This document shows, piece by piece, positions 44,501 through 51,967 of a DNA stretch of 53,268 nt. The DNA comes from CAZDDI01 sp964504195 (GTDB lineage: Bacteria > Chloroflexota > Anaerolineae > B4-G1 > SLSP01): positions 1 through 53,268 of the forward strand of contig CAZDDI010000026.1 of the NCBI GenBank assembly GCA_964504195.1, read 5' to 3'. The position numbers and the translations under genes were made by a program. A model generated the notes under the pieces. It made no database searches. It saw only the letters and a program-made list of their open reading frames with translations, and was not told the origin of the DNA. Position 1 is the stretch's first letter; every line of letters starts with the position of its first letter.

Positions 44501-46730
44501 CCACCCATTTACGCCCGGCTTCGATAACGGCAAGGGCCGCGTTCTTGGCCGTTTCGATAATCCCCTTGACCGTCTCGCGCAACGCGGTAAAGACCTGATC
44601 CACCGCTTCGGAGACCGCTTTAATGGCGCTCTTCACCACAGAGGTGGCACGATCCCACCAGCTCTCGCTCTTGCTCTCTTTCTCGGCTTCCGCCTTTTTG
44701 GCCTGGGCTTCGGCTTCGGCATTAGCCTTTTCCGTCTCCGCTTGAGCCTCGCCTTCGGCGATAGTCTCATCTACTTTCTGCTGATCTTCAGCAATCTGCT
44801 GCTCTACCTCAGTGGTAATAGCCTGCTGCTCCGACTGCACCTCGGCTTCAAACTCCGCCTGAAGCGTCTGAGCCTCTTCTATATTCTTCTGCTTCTCGGC
44901 AGCGATTTCTTCACGGTAGTGTTCGATTTGGGCTTGCTGTTCGGCCTCAGCCTCCGCTTGTTGCTCGGCCACGGCTTGCTCGGCCTCAGCGAAAGCCTCG
45001 GTCTTAGCCGCATCCCGCTCGGCAGCAGCTTGTGCCACCGCTTGCTGCGGCCCGGCCAGACTGGCCTCCAACATGGGTTTCAAGACTTCGTCAGCGCCGG
45101 TCCGCACCTCGGAAGGCACTTCCATCGCCGCGTAACTTTGCATTTCCTCGGTCGCAGTTGTCGCCACAGCCGATAGAGCCTCTTCCGGCAACTGCACCGG
45201 CACTTCTTCACGAAGCTCCAATGGCTGGACCAACGTCTCACCCGGCGCTTCAGCAATCTCTTGCGTGGTCTGCGCCTGCCGCTCCCCGACCTGCATCTCA
45301 CCTTCTGCCGTCTGTCGGTCAGCGCGTTGCGGATCAGCCTCGCCGGTAGCTTCAAATTGCGGCTTGTCACCCGCCTGCGTCTTTACGCCAGGGTCTTTCG
45401 TGCGAATCCCCGATAAGGCATTTTTGAATTTATCGAATAATGCAGATAAGAATCCAAATATCCCGCCGCCGCCACCATCCAGTTTGCTAGCTTCTGCGGC
45501 GTTATTGGGGGCCGCCCCAGCATTCTGATGCGGCTTCACTTGCTGCGGCGGCGGTTCAGGCGTAGCGACATCCTGAGTAATAGGCGCGCCCGGTGCATCC
45601 GTGACCTCGCCGGCTTCTTTTGCCGGCGGCTCAGGTAAGCCTTCCATCTCAGCGGGCAAAGGTTCCACTTCAGCGGCGATGGCAGCCGCATCCGTGCTCA
45701 AATCGCCTGCAATCTGCTCGCCCAGCCCGTCATAATCCTGCGCCATATCGCTGGCGCTACTGGTAACAAACTCCTCGAAAGAAGCCTCGGCTTGTCCCCC
45801 CGCGCCCGCATCTGCGGCACGCTGCACTGACGTTTGTGGCGAGCGCTCCAACTCGCCCGCCCCACCCTGCTGGATGACATGGGTCAGCTCATGCGCCATC
45901 AAGTGCCGGCCAGCAGTAGTACCAGGCTGGTATTCCCCAGCGCCGAAAGCAATGTCCGTGCCTACCGCGAAAGCCCGTGCGCCCAAATCACGTGAAGTTT
46001 GTACGGCCGTGCCATCTGTATGCACCCGCACCTTGCTAAAATCTGCCCCCATGCGTCCCTCGAAGAACTTACGTTCCTCTTCCGGTAGCGGCTTACCCCG
46101 CCCCTTGAGACTATGGACCCGTTCCTCGACTTTGGGGGCTACCCCATTGCCGCCACCCTCTTGCGCGACTCGCTGAGCCACACCCTTATTCTTGTTTTTG
46201 TCATCAGGCGGCGGAGGAGGGGTCGCCGGAGCCGGCATCTTCATGACCATGTCGGCAGTGCGCTCAGCTTCAACCTCAAAGGGATCATCTGGCTCGCTCA
46301 CAGTGAGCTTGGGTTGAATCACCGCAGTTTGACGGGGAGGGGTCTGGTGTGCAGGTGCAGGTGCAGCCATAGGGGCGGCTTGCTTCGCAGGCAGGGGAGC
46401 CAGGTTAATAACAGGGACTTGCGGCGCGCGTTGCACTGGCGCAGCACTTGCTTTAGCATCGCCATTAGTCTGAATCGCAGAAACCAAACGTTGCACATGC
46501 TGACCGCCCTGGACGCGCTGAATATGGCGCATAGCAGCCTGTTGATTGGTCTGGGGTAAAAGTTGCAGCAGCGAAACCTGCGATTCCAAAGTTCCACCAT
46601 CGAATAACAAAGCGGCGTCAAAAGGCAAATCGGGGAGATCAGTTGAGGTTTCAGGGGTAACGATAGGAGGTACTGGCTTATGCTGCTTTTCGTTGCGCGT
46701 CTCTTTGGCTTGTGCTTGTGATCCAGACAT
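41505..46730 (-). CDS. eCIS-associated DUF4157 giant effector with variable C-terminal toxin-like module
   Basis: This is a 1741-aa protein. Residues 1-200 are disordered with repeated QRA/QRV motifs and the eCIS leader phrase LTVSEPDDPFEVEAERTADM. DUF4157, the eCIS core metalloprotease-like domain, spans about 205-290 with HExxH at 280-284 (AHELTHVIQQGG). A Glu/Ala/Gln coiled coil covers about 560-690, then long amphipathic and hydrophobic helices about 690-1215, then a GC-rich conserved pre-toxin region to about 1515. The last ~225 residues come from sharply AT-richer DNA and end with TIEHTYKVSDHWND (1679-1692) and N/R-rich residues, an HNH-nuclease-like look. It is probably loaded into the eCIS tube. 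It could alternatively be a tape-measure-like protein. The ribosome site aggagg is strong. A likely immunity gene follows 8 bp on. Confidence 0.88.
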   Translation of the reverse strand: MSGSQAQAKETRNEKQHKPVPPIVTPETSTDLPDLPFDAALLFDGGTLESQVSLLQLLPQTNQQAAMRHIQRVQGGQHVQRLVSAIQTNGDAKASAAPVQRAPQVPVINLAPLPAKQAAPMAAPAPAHQTPPRQTAVIQPKLTVSEPDDPFEVEAERTADMVMKMPAPATPPPPPDDKNKNKGVAQRVAQEGGGNGVAPKVEERVHSLKGRGKPLPEEERKFFEGRMGADFSKVRVHTDGTAVQTSRDLGARAFAVGTDIAFGAGEYQPGTTAGRHLMAHELTHVIQQGGAGELERSPQTSVQRAADAGAGGQAEASFEEFVTSSASDMAQDYDGLGEQIAGDLSTDAAAIAAEVEPLPAEMEGLPEPPAKEAGEVTDAPGAPITQDVATPEPPPQQVKPHQNAGAAPNNAAEASKLDGGGGGIFGFLSALFDKFKNALSGIRTKDPGVKTQAGDKPQFEATGEADPQRADRQTAEGEMQVGERQAQTTQEIAEAPGETLVQPLELREEVPVQLPEEALSAVATTATEEMQSYAAMEVPSEVRTGADEVLKPMLEASLAGPQQAVAQAAAERDAAKTEAFAEAEQAVAEQQAEAEAEQQAQIEHYREEIAAEKQKNIEEAQTLQAEFEAEVQSEQQAITTEVEQQIAEDQQKVDETIAEGEAQAETEKANAEAEAQAKKAEAEKESKSESWWDRATSVVKSAIKAVSEAVDQVFTALRETVKGIIETAKNAALAVIEAGRKWVVDKLDTFRDWVKDKIDTYLSERFPALAEALNQFVDIVVDVAVEAVNQIADDLKAAVTALADTLSSALDKLLDVFQGLIQAQLAVITALVTGDFAEAARIIFETALRTLGLPADQIMGILNKAGETIKQIFSDPIGFLSNLASAVKLGLDNFIGNIVTHLQNGFIAWLTGSLGEVGITLPEKFDLQGIFQLALQVLGVSMDQIKGKVTALLGFDIFAIIDQVKQVGEIYKEGGLKALAQYGLGQLIGEDQAQLIFDLIEGVQAIIAGDWGKVWELVKLHLTTLKDMVIGKIKDFLVEKVIKAGITWIVSMLNPAGAIVRAIKGIYDIIMFFVERGQQIMALVSAVTDSIAAIATGNLGAAADKVEQSLAKGIPVAIGFLSSLLGLGGITEKVKSVIESVRTTVDNAINAVFNSKPIQAVAKFIRGIVDKIKGGINKIKNFLFPQKQFAIASESHTLSLKGEEGKPVLFMASTPRPLIERLNEAKADPALDATAKGEIPLAETLLGEIETLGEQANKETDPVKQEGFKSQIDVKYGALVPKLVKILGVPELTGQAKIKYDQVMADTHIPAALRERFDTQVKGKLISEGVGGDRMPLLIGVVTGGDYLAKGPDIPVKELEDKGGMTRVIPLRTIWKDNLATSYKSKYRSFEAWLGALVKDSSAFNPSTHLNKGSTIPGEYATAWWAPRDSQKGNTMAELITELALNPASYDGGCIRATVGAAAAKMAGFKKPTALDGIFFTEFVTAPSSPWGVTGGGSLEAVAPKIALSQTTQLEFMDGDMSKADLDDELTVASKNFGMELFSRQKFQDLVVVTQGKALTILNDGMDKKVLFRVGAGPSTQYTFDAAKAAHPSGSTYIENFGGKYQIKDEYYKQKGFIRGTFYGKDYRSPVKAWKNDRLATPFGQKTSSGYAGIRHPSDPNKYNYNGTYYENSGNTIATIEHTYKVSDHWNDTGYNQTQSVRKDFFNGIPKLDIMPKSLNSSEGASDSNSYQREVGLDFRH

Positions 46731-46917
46731 GACGCCTCCTTGTCATAAAAACTATTGGGAGGGAAAATATATTTTGATGTAAGAAATGCTAAATTAACAA
46801 CAAAATCACAATCACTCTACAGTAGAATAATTTTAATGAAATGGTTGTAAATATCACGAGGCGAATCTTATGATAAGAGCTTAAATTTGCATGCGCACCC
46901 TGTCTAAATTACTCGTA

Positions 46918-46946
46918 ATTATAACACATTTTCTACAACATAGCAA
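46918..46946 (-). promoter_or_regulatory. candidate promoter of the effector gene
   Basis: On the minus strand, TTGCTA (46946-46941) and TATAAT (46923-46918) are separated by 17 bases, about 190 bases before the start codon. AT-rich surroundings make chance matches likely. Confidence 0.4.
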
Positions 46947-47123
46947 AATATGCTCGTCTTTTTTAAGCAAGTGGCAGCTAGCACAAAACCACAATCTATT
47001 GTAAAATATCAGTATAAATCAGGGCTGATAAAAAAATCACTACAACAACCTCTTTACCATATACTAACATTATGCGCAACATAACTTATTACTGGTATAA
47101 CCAGCCCTAACGATAAGCCGCAT

Positions 47124-47152
47124 TTGCATAGTTTTAATCTTTGATGTATAAT
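47124..47152 (+). promoter_or_regulatory. candidate promoter of the eCIS structural operon
   Basis: TTGCAT (47124-47129) and TATAAT (47147-47152) are separated by 17 bases. They lie 267 bases before the first recognisable eCIS-type coding region. Confidence 0.5.
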
Positions 47153-47418
47153 ACCTTAAAATGGCTTATATGCCAACATTACCGGGCGAGTGGCGTTCAA
47201 TGCTCTTTAAAATCATCGGGTATTCCCCAATCTACCTCCACACCTGCCCCCATCAGAATAACCCGCTGAAGATATTCATTCACAAAAAACGCCGGGAGAC
47301 TCCCATCAAGGGTCACAGCACCACAAGCCATACTTCAACGACCCAAATTCCAGTCGGTCACAAAATTCATTCCACAGTCGGCACTAAGAAACAAGTTACG
47401 ACGCGATGGAGAGTGTAA

Positions 47419-47946
47419 ATGATCGTGCAAGCACGTGCAAATTGCCAGCATAAAATAATACAAAAAGCTCATCAAGCGGTTCCTGTGCAACGGGAATCTG
47501 TAAGTCGGCTGGCAACAACGCAAGCGGTAGCGCTTCAACGCGCCACACATGATCCCAGATTGCTAACCACTTTCGATGTCTCCGCTTTCCAGTCAACAGT
47601 AGGAAATCGCCCCCCCACAGATTTGCTCCAAGCCCAACTAGCAGTCAGTGCAGCGAACAATCATTATGAACAAGAAACTAATCAGACTGGGACTGGGACT
47701 GGGGAACTGACGCCAGAACTCAAAGCACAAAAGCCAACCGGAAAGGCAGTGACAGCCGAACAAAAGCGCATTGCACCAGCTTCAGGCCACTTGTTCTGCA
47801 AGACCTGGTTCTCCCAACAATTCAAATCAAAGTCCTCATTTATCTTCAAAAACCGTCCAGCGGAACTCAAGGCCATTGACAAAGCCCCGCTTGTCTACGA
47901 ACAAGCACAAATCACTCGCAACACGAGTAATCCTTCATTAGTATAA
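47419..47946 (+). CDS. eCIS leader-type protein lacking the DUF4157 core
   Basis: This is a 175-aa protein. Its first ~95 residues look like the N-terminal leader seen in eCIS DUF4157 proteins: VALQRATHDPRLLTTFDVSA, then FQSTVGNR (compare the usual LQRTIGNR), then LAVSAANNHYEQETNQ (usual form AxDxYEQEADRVA). The DUF4157 domain with its HExxH does not follow; instead there is a short unrecognised tail with one Cys (HLFCKTWFSQQF). It may be a worn-down effector or a small cargo or adaptor. The start has ggagag upstream. The stop is 4 bases before the Pvc16-like gene, so the two are coupled. Confidence 0.65.
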   Translation: MIVQARANCQHKIIQKAHQAVPVQRESVSRLATTQAVALQRATHDPRLLTTFDVSAFQSTVGNRPPTDLLQAQLAVSAANNHYEQETNQTGTGTGELTPELKAQKPTGKAVTAEQKRIAPASGHLFCKTWFSQQFKSKSSFIFKNRPAELKAIDKAPLVYEQAQITRNTSNPSLV

Positions 47947-47950
47947 TAGC

Positions 47951-48772
47951 ATGTTCAACGATCTTGACGAAACTCTACGTAAGTTATTAATACGCGATCT
48001 ACCCATCCGCAACAATGAGGTAGATATTCAGTTCAAACAGCCGAACCGCGATTGGTCATCACGGCTTAATCGCCCGACTTTGAATCTTTATTTATATGAC
48101 GTGCGTGAGAATGTAAAATTACGGCAACACTCTCCCTCTTGGATGGTAACACAACGAGTAGCAGGAGTCGCTACCCAACGGCGGCAACCCGTACGTGTAG
48201 ATGTGTATTACCTTCTCACTGCATGGGCTACCGACCCAGATGACGAGCACAGTTTATTAGCACGCACACTCATGGCCTTATTTCGCAATCCCACCATACC
48301 GGAAGAACTGTTGCTAGAAAGCTTACGTGAACAACCGGCATCTATTCAGATTAATGCTGCCCAACCGGAAGTATTATCAAATCCAGCCGACTTTTGGAGC
48401 TCGCTGGAAAATGATATTCGCCCTTCCATCCCGTGTGTCATCACGATGGCGCTTGATCCTTACCTGCCGATTACTACACCCGTGGTGCGTGATCGGGCCT
48501 TGGTCTTCCAAAATATCAGTGCCGATGGGGATATTGAAGCACCGGGCCGTGTATTGTGGACGGTCAGAGGGCGATTGCAGCATGTCCGCTTGGGTAGCGC
48601 CGTGAAAATGCGGGTTGTGGAGCGTGAACTAGACGTAAAGATTGAATCAAACGGCGCATTCACTATCCCTGGGATTCCTGAGGGAGAATATACGCTCGAG
48701 ATTATTCGGGGAGATGAAGATCCCCAACACCATACCCTGGTAGTACCAGCAGAGTCTTATCGAATTCCTTGA
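47951..48772 (+). CDS. eCIS cap/tail-terminator protein (Pvc16-like, DUF4255)
   Basis: This 273-aa protein of the DUF4255/Pvc16 family is thought to end and cap the tube-sheath assembly. Typical features are the N-terminal MFNDLDETLRKLLIRDLPI, then RPTLNLYLYDVRENVKLR, then RRQPVRVDVYYLLTAWATDP, and a helical segment with HSLLARTLMALFRNPTIPEE. The C-terminal ~75 residues form a small carboxypeptidase-regulatory-like beta domain (AFTIPGIPEGEYTLEII). There is no clear ribosome site, but the gene starts 4 bases after the previous stop. Sheath and tube genes follow. Confidence 0.88.
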   Translation: MFNDLDETLRKLLIRDLPIRNNEVDIQFKQPNRDWSSRLNRPTLNLYLYDVRENVKLRQHSPSWMVTQRVAGVATQRRQPVRVDVYYLLTAWATDPDDEHSLLARTLMALFRNPTIPEELLLESLREQPASIQINAAQPEVLSNPADFWSSLENDIRPSIPCVITMALDPYLPITTPVVRDRALVFQNISADGDIEAPGRVLWTVRGRLQHVRLGSAVKMRVVERELDVKIESNGAFTIPGIPEGEYTLEIIRGDEDPQHHTLVVPAESYRIP

Positions 48773-48924
48773 TTTTCTTGTGAATATAGGGCTCTTGTGC
48801 TAGACTTAGCGCAAGCATAAGCAGAGGAGGACAAGCACAATCAGCAAACGTCAAAAAACTTAGTCAAACGTCAACAGGAATACTTTACACCATAACTAGG
48901 TTAGTCGAGAGCAGGAGGAAAATA

Positions 48925-50574
48925 ATGCCAGAGTATCTATCACCGGGTGTCTATGTAGAAGAGGTAGATCGCGGAGCCAAGCCCATTGAAGGTGCCGGCA
49001 CAGCGATGCCCGTCTTTGTTGGCTTCACCGAGAAAGCTGAGGTATTAACCCAAGGCGATGGGGAAGTTATTCGACGCGATGTCCGTGGCAAAGCGCAACT
49101 GGTAACAAATTGGAGCCAGTTCGTTAGCATATTCGGCGAGTTTGTTGAAGGTGCATATTTGCCACACGCCGTCTACGGTTACTTCCTCAATGGAGGCACC
49201 CGCTGCTATGTTATCAGCGTCAAAACCATTCCGCGAGCTCAAGCGCCACTTCTCAATGCCGAAGGCAAGCCACAACTCGAAGTTCGCGCCAAACAGGCCG
49301 GTTTTGACGGGATGAACCTCCGGGTTCGCATTGATTTACCTGAGCTACAACAGCCCCCCGCGCCCAAGAAATCCGCCGGCAAGAAAGATGACGGAAGCCC
49401 GGAAGAAGAAGCCGCTGCCTCGGGCGACTTGCCACCGTTTGTAGTCACAGTCGAATCTGAAAAAGCTTCGGGTGGTTGGCAGGTCAAAGAATCGCGTGAA
49501 GCCACCCTGACCGAAGTTGTAGACGAGGCAGGCAAGAAGCATGTAGCCGTGGCCTACAAGGACAACAAGGTACCAGAGCTCATCGAGATCATCATCCCTC
49601 AGGCCGATTTGCCCTTGCAACGCCTCTGGCCTCGGGCGCAAGAACAATCCCTGCGGATTGAGAACAAAGTCTTGGCCCCCCCCACGCCTTCTGATTTCCA
49701 AGGGGATGTGACCGAGCGTACCGGTATTGAAGGGTTGGCGGAATTAGACGACGCGACCATGCTCGTCGTGCCCGACCTGATGACCCCGATGCCCGGACAG
49801 AAAAGCGTGGATTTGGACACCATCAAGGCTGTACAATCCATGATGATTGCCCATTGTGAGCTGATGGGCGACCGCGTCGCTATTCTTGATGCTCCTCCAG
49901 GTTTACGCCCGCAGGAAGTCAAGAAATGGCGGATGGACCTCGCTGGTTACGATTCCAGCTATGCAGCATTGTATTATCCCTGGATTGAGATCAATAATCC
50001 CTTGACAGATCGCCCCATGGCAATGCCCCCATCAGGACATATTGCTGGCGTCTGGGCGCGTAACGATAACACACGCGGGGTTCACAAAGCACCCGCCAAT
50101 GAAGTTATCCGTGGCGCAACCGGGCTAGTTTTAAACATTACCAAAGGCGAGCAGGATGTACTTAATCCTGTCGGGGTTAACTGTGTACGAGCGTTCCCCG
50201 GCCGTGGCATTCGCATCTGGGGTGCGCGCACCCTCTCCAGCGATCCCGCCTGGCGCTACATCAACGTTCGCCGTCTCTTCAACTACGTCAAGAAATCTAT
50301 CGAACGCGGTACCCAGTGGGTAGTCTTCGAACCCAACGAGCCTCGGCTATGGACGCGCGTGCGCAACTCCATCGAATCCTTCCTCACCCTCACTTGGCGT
50401 GAAGGAGCACTCTTCGGCCTCGCCCCAGCACAGGCATTCTATGTAAGGTGTGATGCTGAGCTCAACCCGCCCGAGTCACGCGATTTGGGACGGCTAATCG
50501 TTGAAATCGGTATGGCACCTGTGAAGCCGGCAGAATTTGTCATCTTCCGGATCAGCCAGTGGGCCGGCCAATAA
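48925..50574 (+). CDS. contractile tail sheath protein of the eCIS
   Basis: This 549-aa sheath subunit is of the Pvc2/Afp2 and phage-tail-sheath family; its contraction drives the tube through a target membrane. It begins with the hallmark MPEYLSPGVYVEEVDRGAKP. The C-terminal interlocking domain is clear: GIRIWGARTLSSDPAWRYIN, then RRLFNYVKKSIERGTQWVVF, EPN and FLTLTWREGALFG. A 40-residue Pro/Lys/Glu/Ala-rich insert (about 140-175) must be a surface loop. Ribosome site aggagg lies 6 bases upstream. Only one sheath gene is in view, whereas some eCIS have two or three. Confidence 0.96.
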   Translation: MPEYLSPGVYVEEVDRGAKPIEGAGTAMPVFVGFTEKAEVLTQGDGEVIRRDVRGKAQLVTNWSQFVSIFGEFVEGAYLPHAVYGYFLNGGTRCYVISVKTIPRAQAPLLNAEGKPQLEVRAKQAGFDGMNLRVRIDLPELQQPPAPKKSAGKKDDGSPEEEAAASGDLPPFVVTVESEKASGGWQVKESREATLTEVVDEAGKKHVAVAYKDNKVPELIEIIIPQADLPLQRLWPRAQEQSLRIENKVLAPPTPSDFQGDVTERTGIEGLAELDDATMLVVPDLMTPMPGQKSVDLDTIKAVQSMMIAHCELMGDRVAILDAPPGLRPQEVKKWRMDLAGYDSSYAALYYPWIEINNPLTDRPMAMPPSGHIAGVWARNDNTRGVHKAPANEVIRGATGLVLNITKGEQDVLNPVGVNCVRAFPGRGIRIWGARTLSSDPAWRYINVRRLFNYVKKSIERGTQWVVFEPNEPRLWTRVRNSIESFLTLTWREGALFGLAPAQAFYVRCDAELNPPESRDLGRLIVEIGMAPVKPAEFVIFRISQWAGQ

Positions 50575-50663
50575 AATTGTGGTTTCAAGAAGTTGTTAGC
50601 TTCAGTAGGTTGTGGTTTTTAGGTGTTTAGTTTTCATAAATTTCAGCAAAGGAGATAAGAAAG

Positions 50664-51119
50664 ATGGCAATTCGAGACTCAGATCCGCTACTTGGCTTTC
50701 AGTTTTCTATTCAGGTTGAAGGTCGCGATGAACTAAGTGGTTGGTTCACCGAGATCGAGGGGCTCGGCTCCGAGAGCGAGGTCATCGAGCACAAGATGGT
50801 CAACGCTGACGGTAAGGAATTCATTCAAATGATTCCTGGCCGCATCAAGTGGACGCCGGTAACCCTAAAGCGTGGTATCACCACCAACATGGCGTTCTGG
50901 GCGTGGCGTGATGAGGTAGTGCAGGGCGACATCGAAACCGCACGCACTGATTGCACTCTCTTCATGCACAACCGCGAAGGGCAAGCCGTAGCCAGCTGGA
51001 AGTTGGAGCGCGCGTGGCCATCAAAGGTTGACGGCCCTCAAATGAAGACCGACAGCAACGACATCGGCATTGAAAACTTGACGTTGGTCCACGAGGGTAT
51101 GACGCGCGTCCAAGCCTAA
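50664..51119 (+). CDS. eCIS inner tube protein (Pvc1/gp19-like), tube 1
   Basis: This is the 151-aa main tube subunit, which stacks as hexamers inside the sheath. Diagnostic phrases: DPLLGFQFSIQVEGRDELSG, FTEIEGLGSESEVIEHK, PGRIKWTPVTLKRGITTNMA and the closing IENLTLVHEGMTRVQA. It lies 89 bp after the sheath gene, with ggagat as ribosome site. A 16-bp perfect hairpin begins 28 bases after the stop, which could stabilise this part of the message so that more tube than downstream protein is made. Confidence 0.95.
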   Translation: MAIRDSDPLLGFQFSIQVEGRDELSGWFTEIEGLGSESEVIEHKMVNADGKEFIQMIPGRIKWTPVTLKRGITTNMAFWAWRDEVVQGDIETARTDCTLFMHNREGQAVASWKLERAWPSKVDGPQMKTDSNDIGIENLTLVHEGMTRVQA

Positions 51120-51147
51120 GGCCGCGATACCCAACAATTGCCCCACA

Positions 51148-51188
51148 GCAGCTTTCGTTAGCGGGCTTAGCTCGCTAACGAAAGCTGC
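51148..51188. terminator. intercistronic hairpin after the tube gene
   Basis: A 16-bp perfect stem (51148-51163 with 51173-51188, arms gcagctttcgttagcg and complement) encloses a 9-base loop. No T-run follows, so it is more likely a stability or attenuation element than a full terminator. Confidence 0.7.
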
Positions 51189-51239
51189 ACCTAGCACTTA
51201 AACGACCGATTTATTATACTTGGTCACAGGAGCCTTGTT

Positions 51240-51611
51240 GTGAGTATGCAAACAGAGTTCGAGTTCACATTGCCGCGCGGTTTTATAGATGAAAACGGTG
51301 TCGTGCATCGGCAAGGAGCCATGCGCCTAGCAACCGCAATGGATGAAATCACCCCCTTACGCGATCCGCGCGTGCGTAGCAATCAGGCCTATCTGGTAAT
51401 TTTATTACTTTCAAGAGTTATCACACGGTTGGGAACACTTGCCTCAATCCATCCGGGCATCATTGAGAAACTCTTCGCAGCTGATTTGGCCTATCTCCAA
51501 GAACTGTATCGCCGCATCAATGAAGAAGGCGTCAGTATTATCCCCATCACCTGCCCGGAATGTCGTGCAAACTTTGAAGTAGATATGGCTGATTTGGGGG
51601 GGGAATTATAG
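51240..51611 (+). CDS. eCIS tail-assembly chaperone-like protein (frame 0 product)
   Basis: This 123-aa protein resembles phage tail-assembly (TAC, lambda gpG position) proteins: EFTLPRGFIDENGVVHRQGA, then TAMDEITPLRDPRVRSNQAY, a helical core VILLLSRVITRLG, and a terminal CPECRANFEVD. Translation probably begins at GTG (51240) behind aggag; an ATG follows at 51246. The reading frame ends at TAG (51609-51611) right after a run of eight G. The next small frame continues in -1 register. With the stem-loop downstream, this looks like a programmed frameshift that would join the two, as in phage G/GT. Confidence 0.85.
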   Translation: MSMQTEFEFTLPRGFIDENGVVHRQGAMRLATAMDEITPLRDPRVRSNQAYLVILLLSRVITRLGTLASIHPGIIEKLFAADLAYLQELYRRINEEGVSIIPITCPECRANFEVDMADLGGEL

Positions 51612-51646
51612 GCTACCCCCTTGATCGCCTGCACGAGGAGGTAGCC
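51596..51646 (+). promoter_or_regulatory. candidate programmed -1 ribosomal frameshift signal
   Basis: The slippery heptamer G GGG GGG (51596-51602, within eight G) is in the right register with the 0 frame. An 8-base spacer containing the 0-frame TAG follows. The stem-loop pairs ggctaccccc (51611-51620) with ggaggtagcc (51637-51646), 9 of 10 pairs. Slipping back one base gives ...DLGG then GIIGYPLDRLHEEV..., with no stop until 51793. Confidence 0.7.
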
Positions 51647-51793
51647 TACTTAGCTTATCACTTCCACTGGCCGAGAGCAGATATTTTGAATCTTGACCAT
51701 ACAGAACGGCAACAGTGGGTAGAAGAAATCGCAAGAATTAACCGCAGGCTCAACCAGAACTTGGAGGGGCAAGGCAATGACGTCTCATTATGA
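51605..51793 (+). CDS. small eCIS protein (DUF6760-like), likely made by -1 frameshift
   Basis: The frame encodes IIGYPLDRLHEEVAYLAYHF, then HWPRADILNLDHTERQQWVE and EIARINRRLN, a sequence type found as a short conserved protein next to the tail-assembly gene in eCIS loci. There is no ATG, GTG or TTG start: upstream in this frame is only ATT/ATA, then G-rich codons, then a TGA at 51590-51592. It is therefore most simply the C-terminal extension of the upstream protein reached by frameshifting at 51596-51602. Initiation at ATT (51605) behind the G-run is a weaker alternative. The stop at 51791-51793 overlaps the next gene. Confidence 0.78.
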   Translation: MIGYPLDRLHEEVAYLAYHFHWPRADILNLDHTERQQWVEEIARINRRLNQNLEGQGNDVSL

Positions 51794-51941
51794 AGCGACA
51801 CAAGAAGACGACATGGTATGTGTAACGCCAGAAGGCAATTTGTCGCCTGAGGATTTAGAAGTACTTGCCAATCGAGTATGGGAATTGCTAATAACCGAAA
51901 TTCGTATCCAAAAAGAACGGTCAGGAGTTGGTTACCTGTAA
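51777..51941 (+). CDS. small eCIS-locus protein, 54 aa
   Basis: The gene has an ATG with a strong ribosome site (ggagggg, 8 bases before), overlaps the previous frame by 17 bases and ends 26 bases before the second tube gene. The translation starts MTSHYEATQEDDMVCVTPEG and ends in an amphipathic helix (SPEDLEVLANRVWELLITEI, then RIQKERSG). It resembles the short helical proteins often found between tail genes. The function is unknown. Close packing in the operon is the main reason to accept it. Confidence 0.72.
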   Translation: MTSHYEATQEDDMVCVTPEGNLSPEDLEVLANRVWELLITEIRIQKERSGVGYL

Positions 51942-51967
51942 GCGCTGAGTTAATTAGGAGGAAGGCA

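Larger units (their letters stand above)
46731..47418. other. divergent AT-rich intergenic region of the eCIS locus
   Basis: No supported gene lies between the leftward effector gene and the rightward eCIS genes. It is markedly AT-rich and holds the candidate promoters in both directions. A short open frame at 47161-47418 has no ribosome site and no recognisable sequence. Confidence 0.6.

Noticed and set aside
44022..45176. 384-codon plus-strand frame inside the effector gene
   Set aside because: Antisense shadow. Its Leu-rich look comes from the Glu/Gln/Ala coiled coil on the other strand.
41505..46730. Giant gene as a phage tape-measure protein
   Set aside because: Its helix-rich middle would fit, but it lies divergent from the structural genes, carries DUF4157 and ends in a compositionally distinct tail with a partner gene. 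Cargo is the better reading, although not proven.
47161..47418. 85-codon open frame ahead of the eCIS genes
   Set aside because: No ribosome site, composition like the AT-rich spacer, and no recognisable motif. It could at most be a leader region behind the promoter at 47124.
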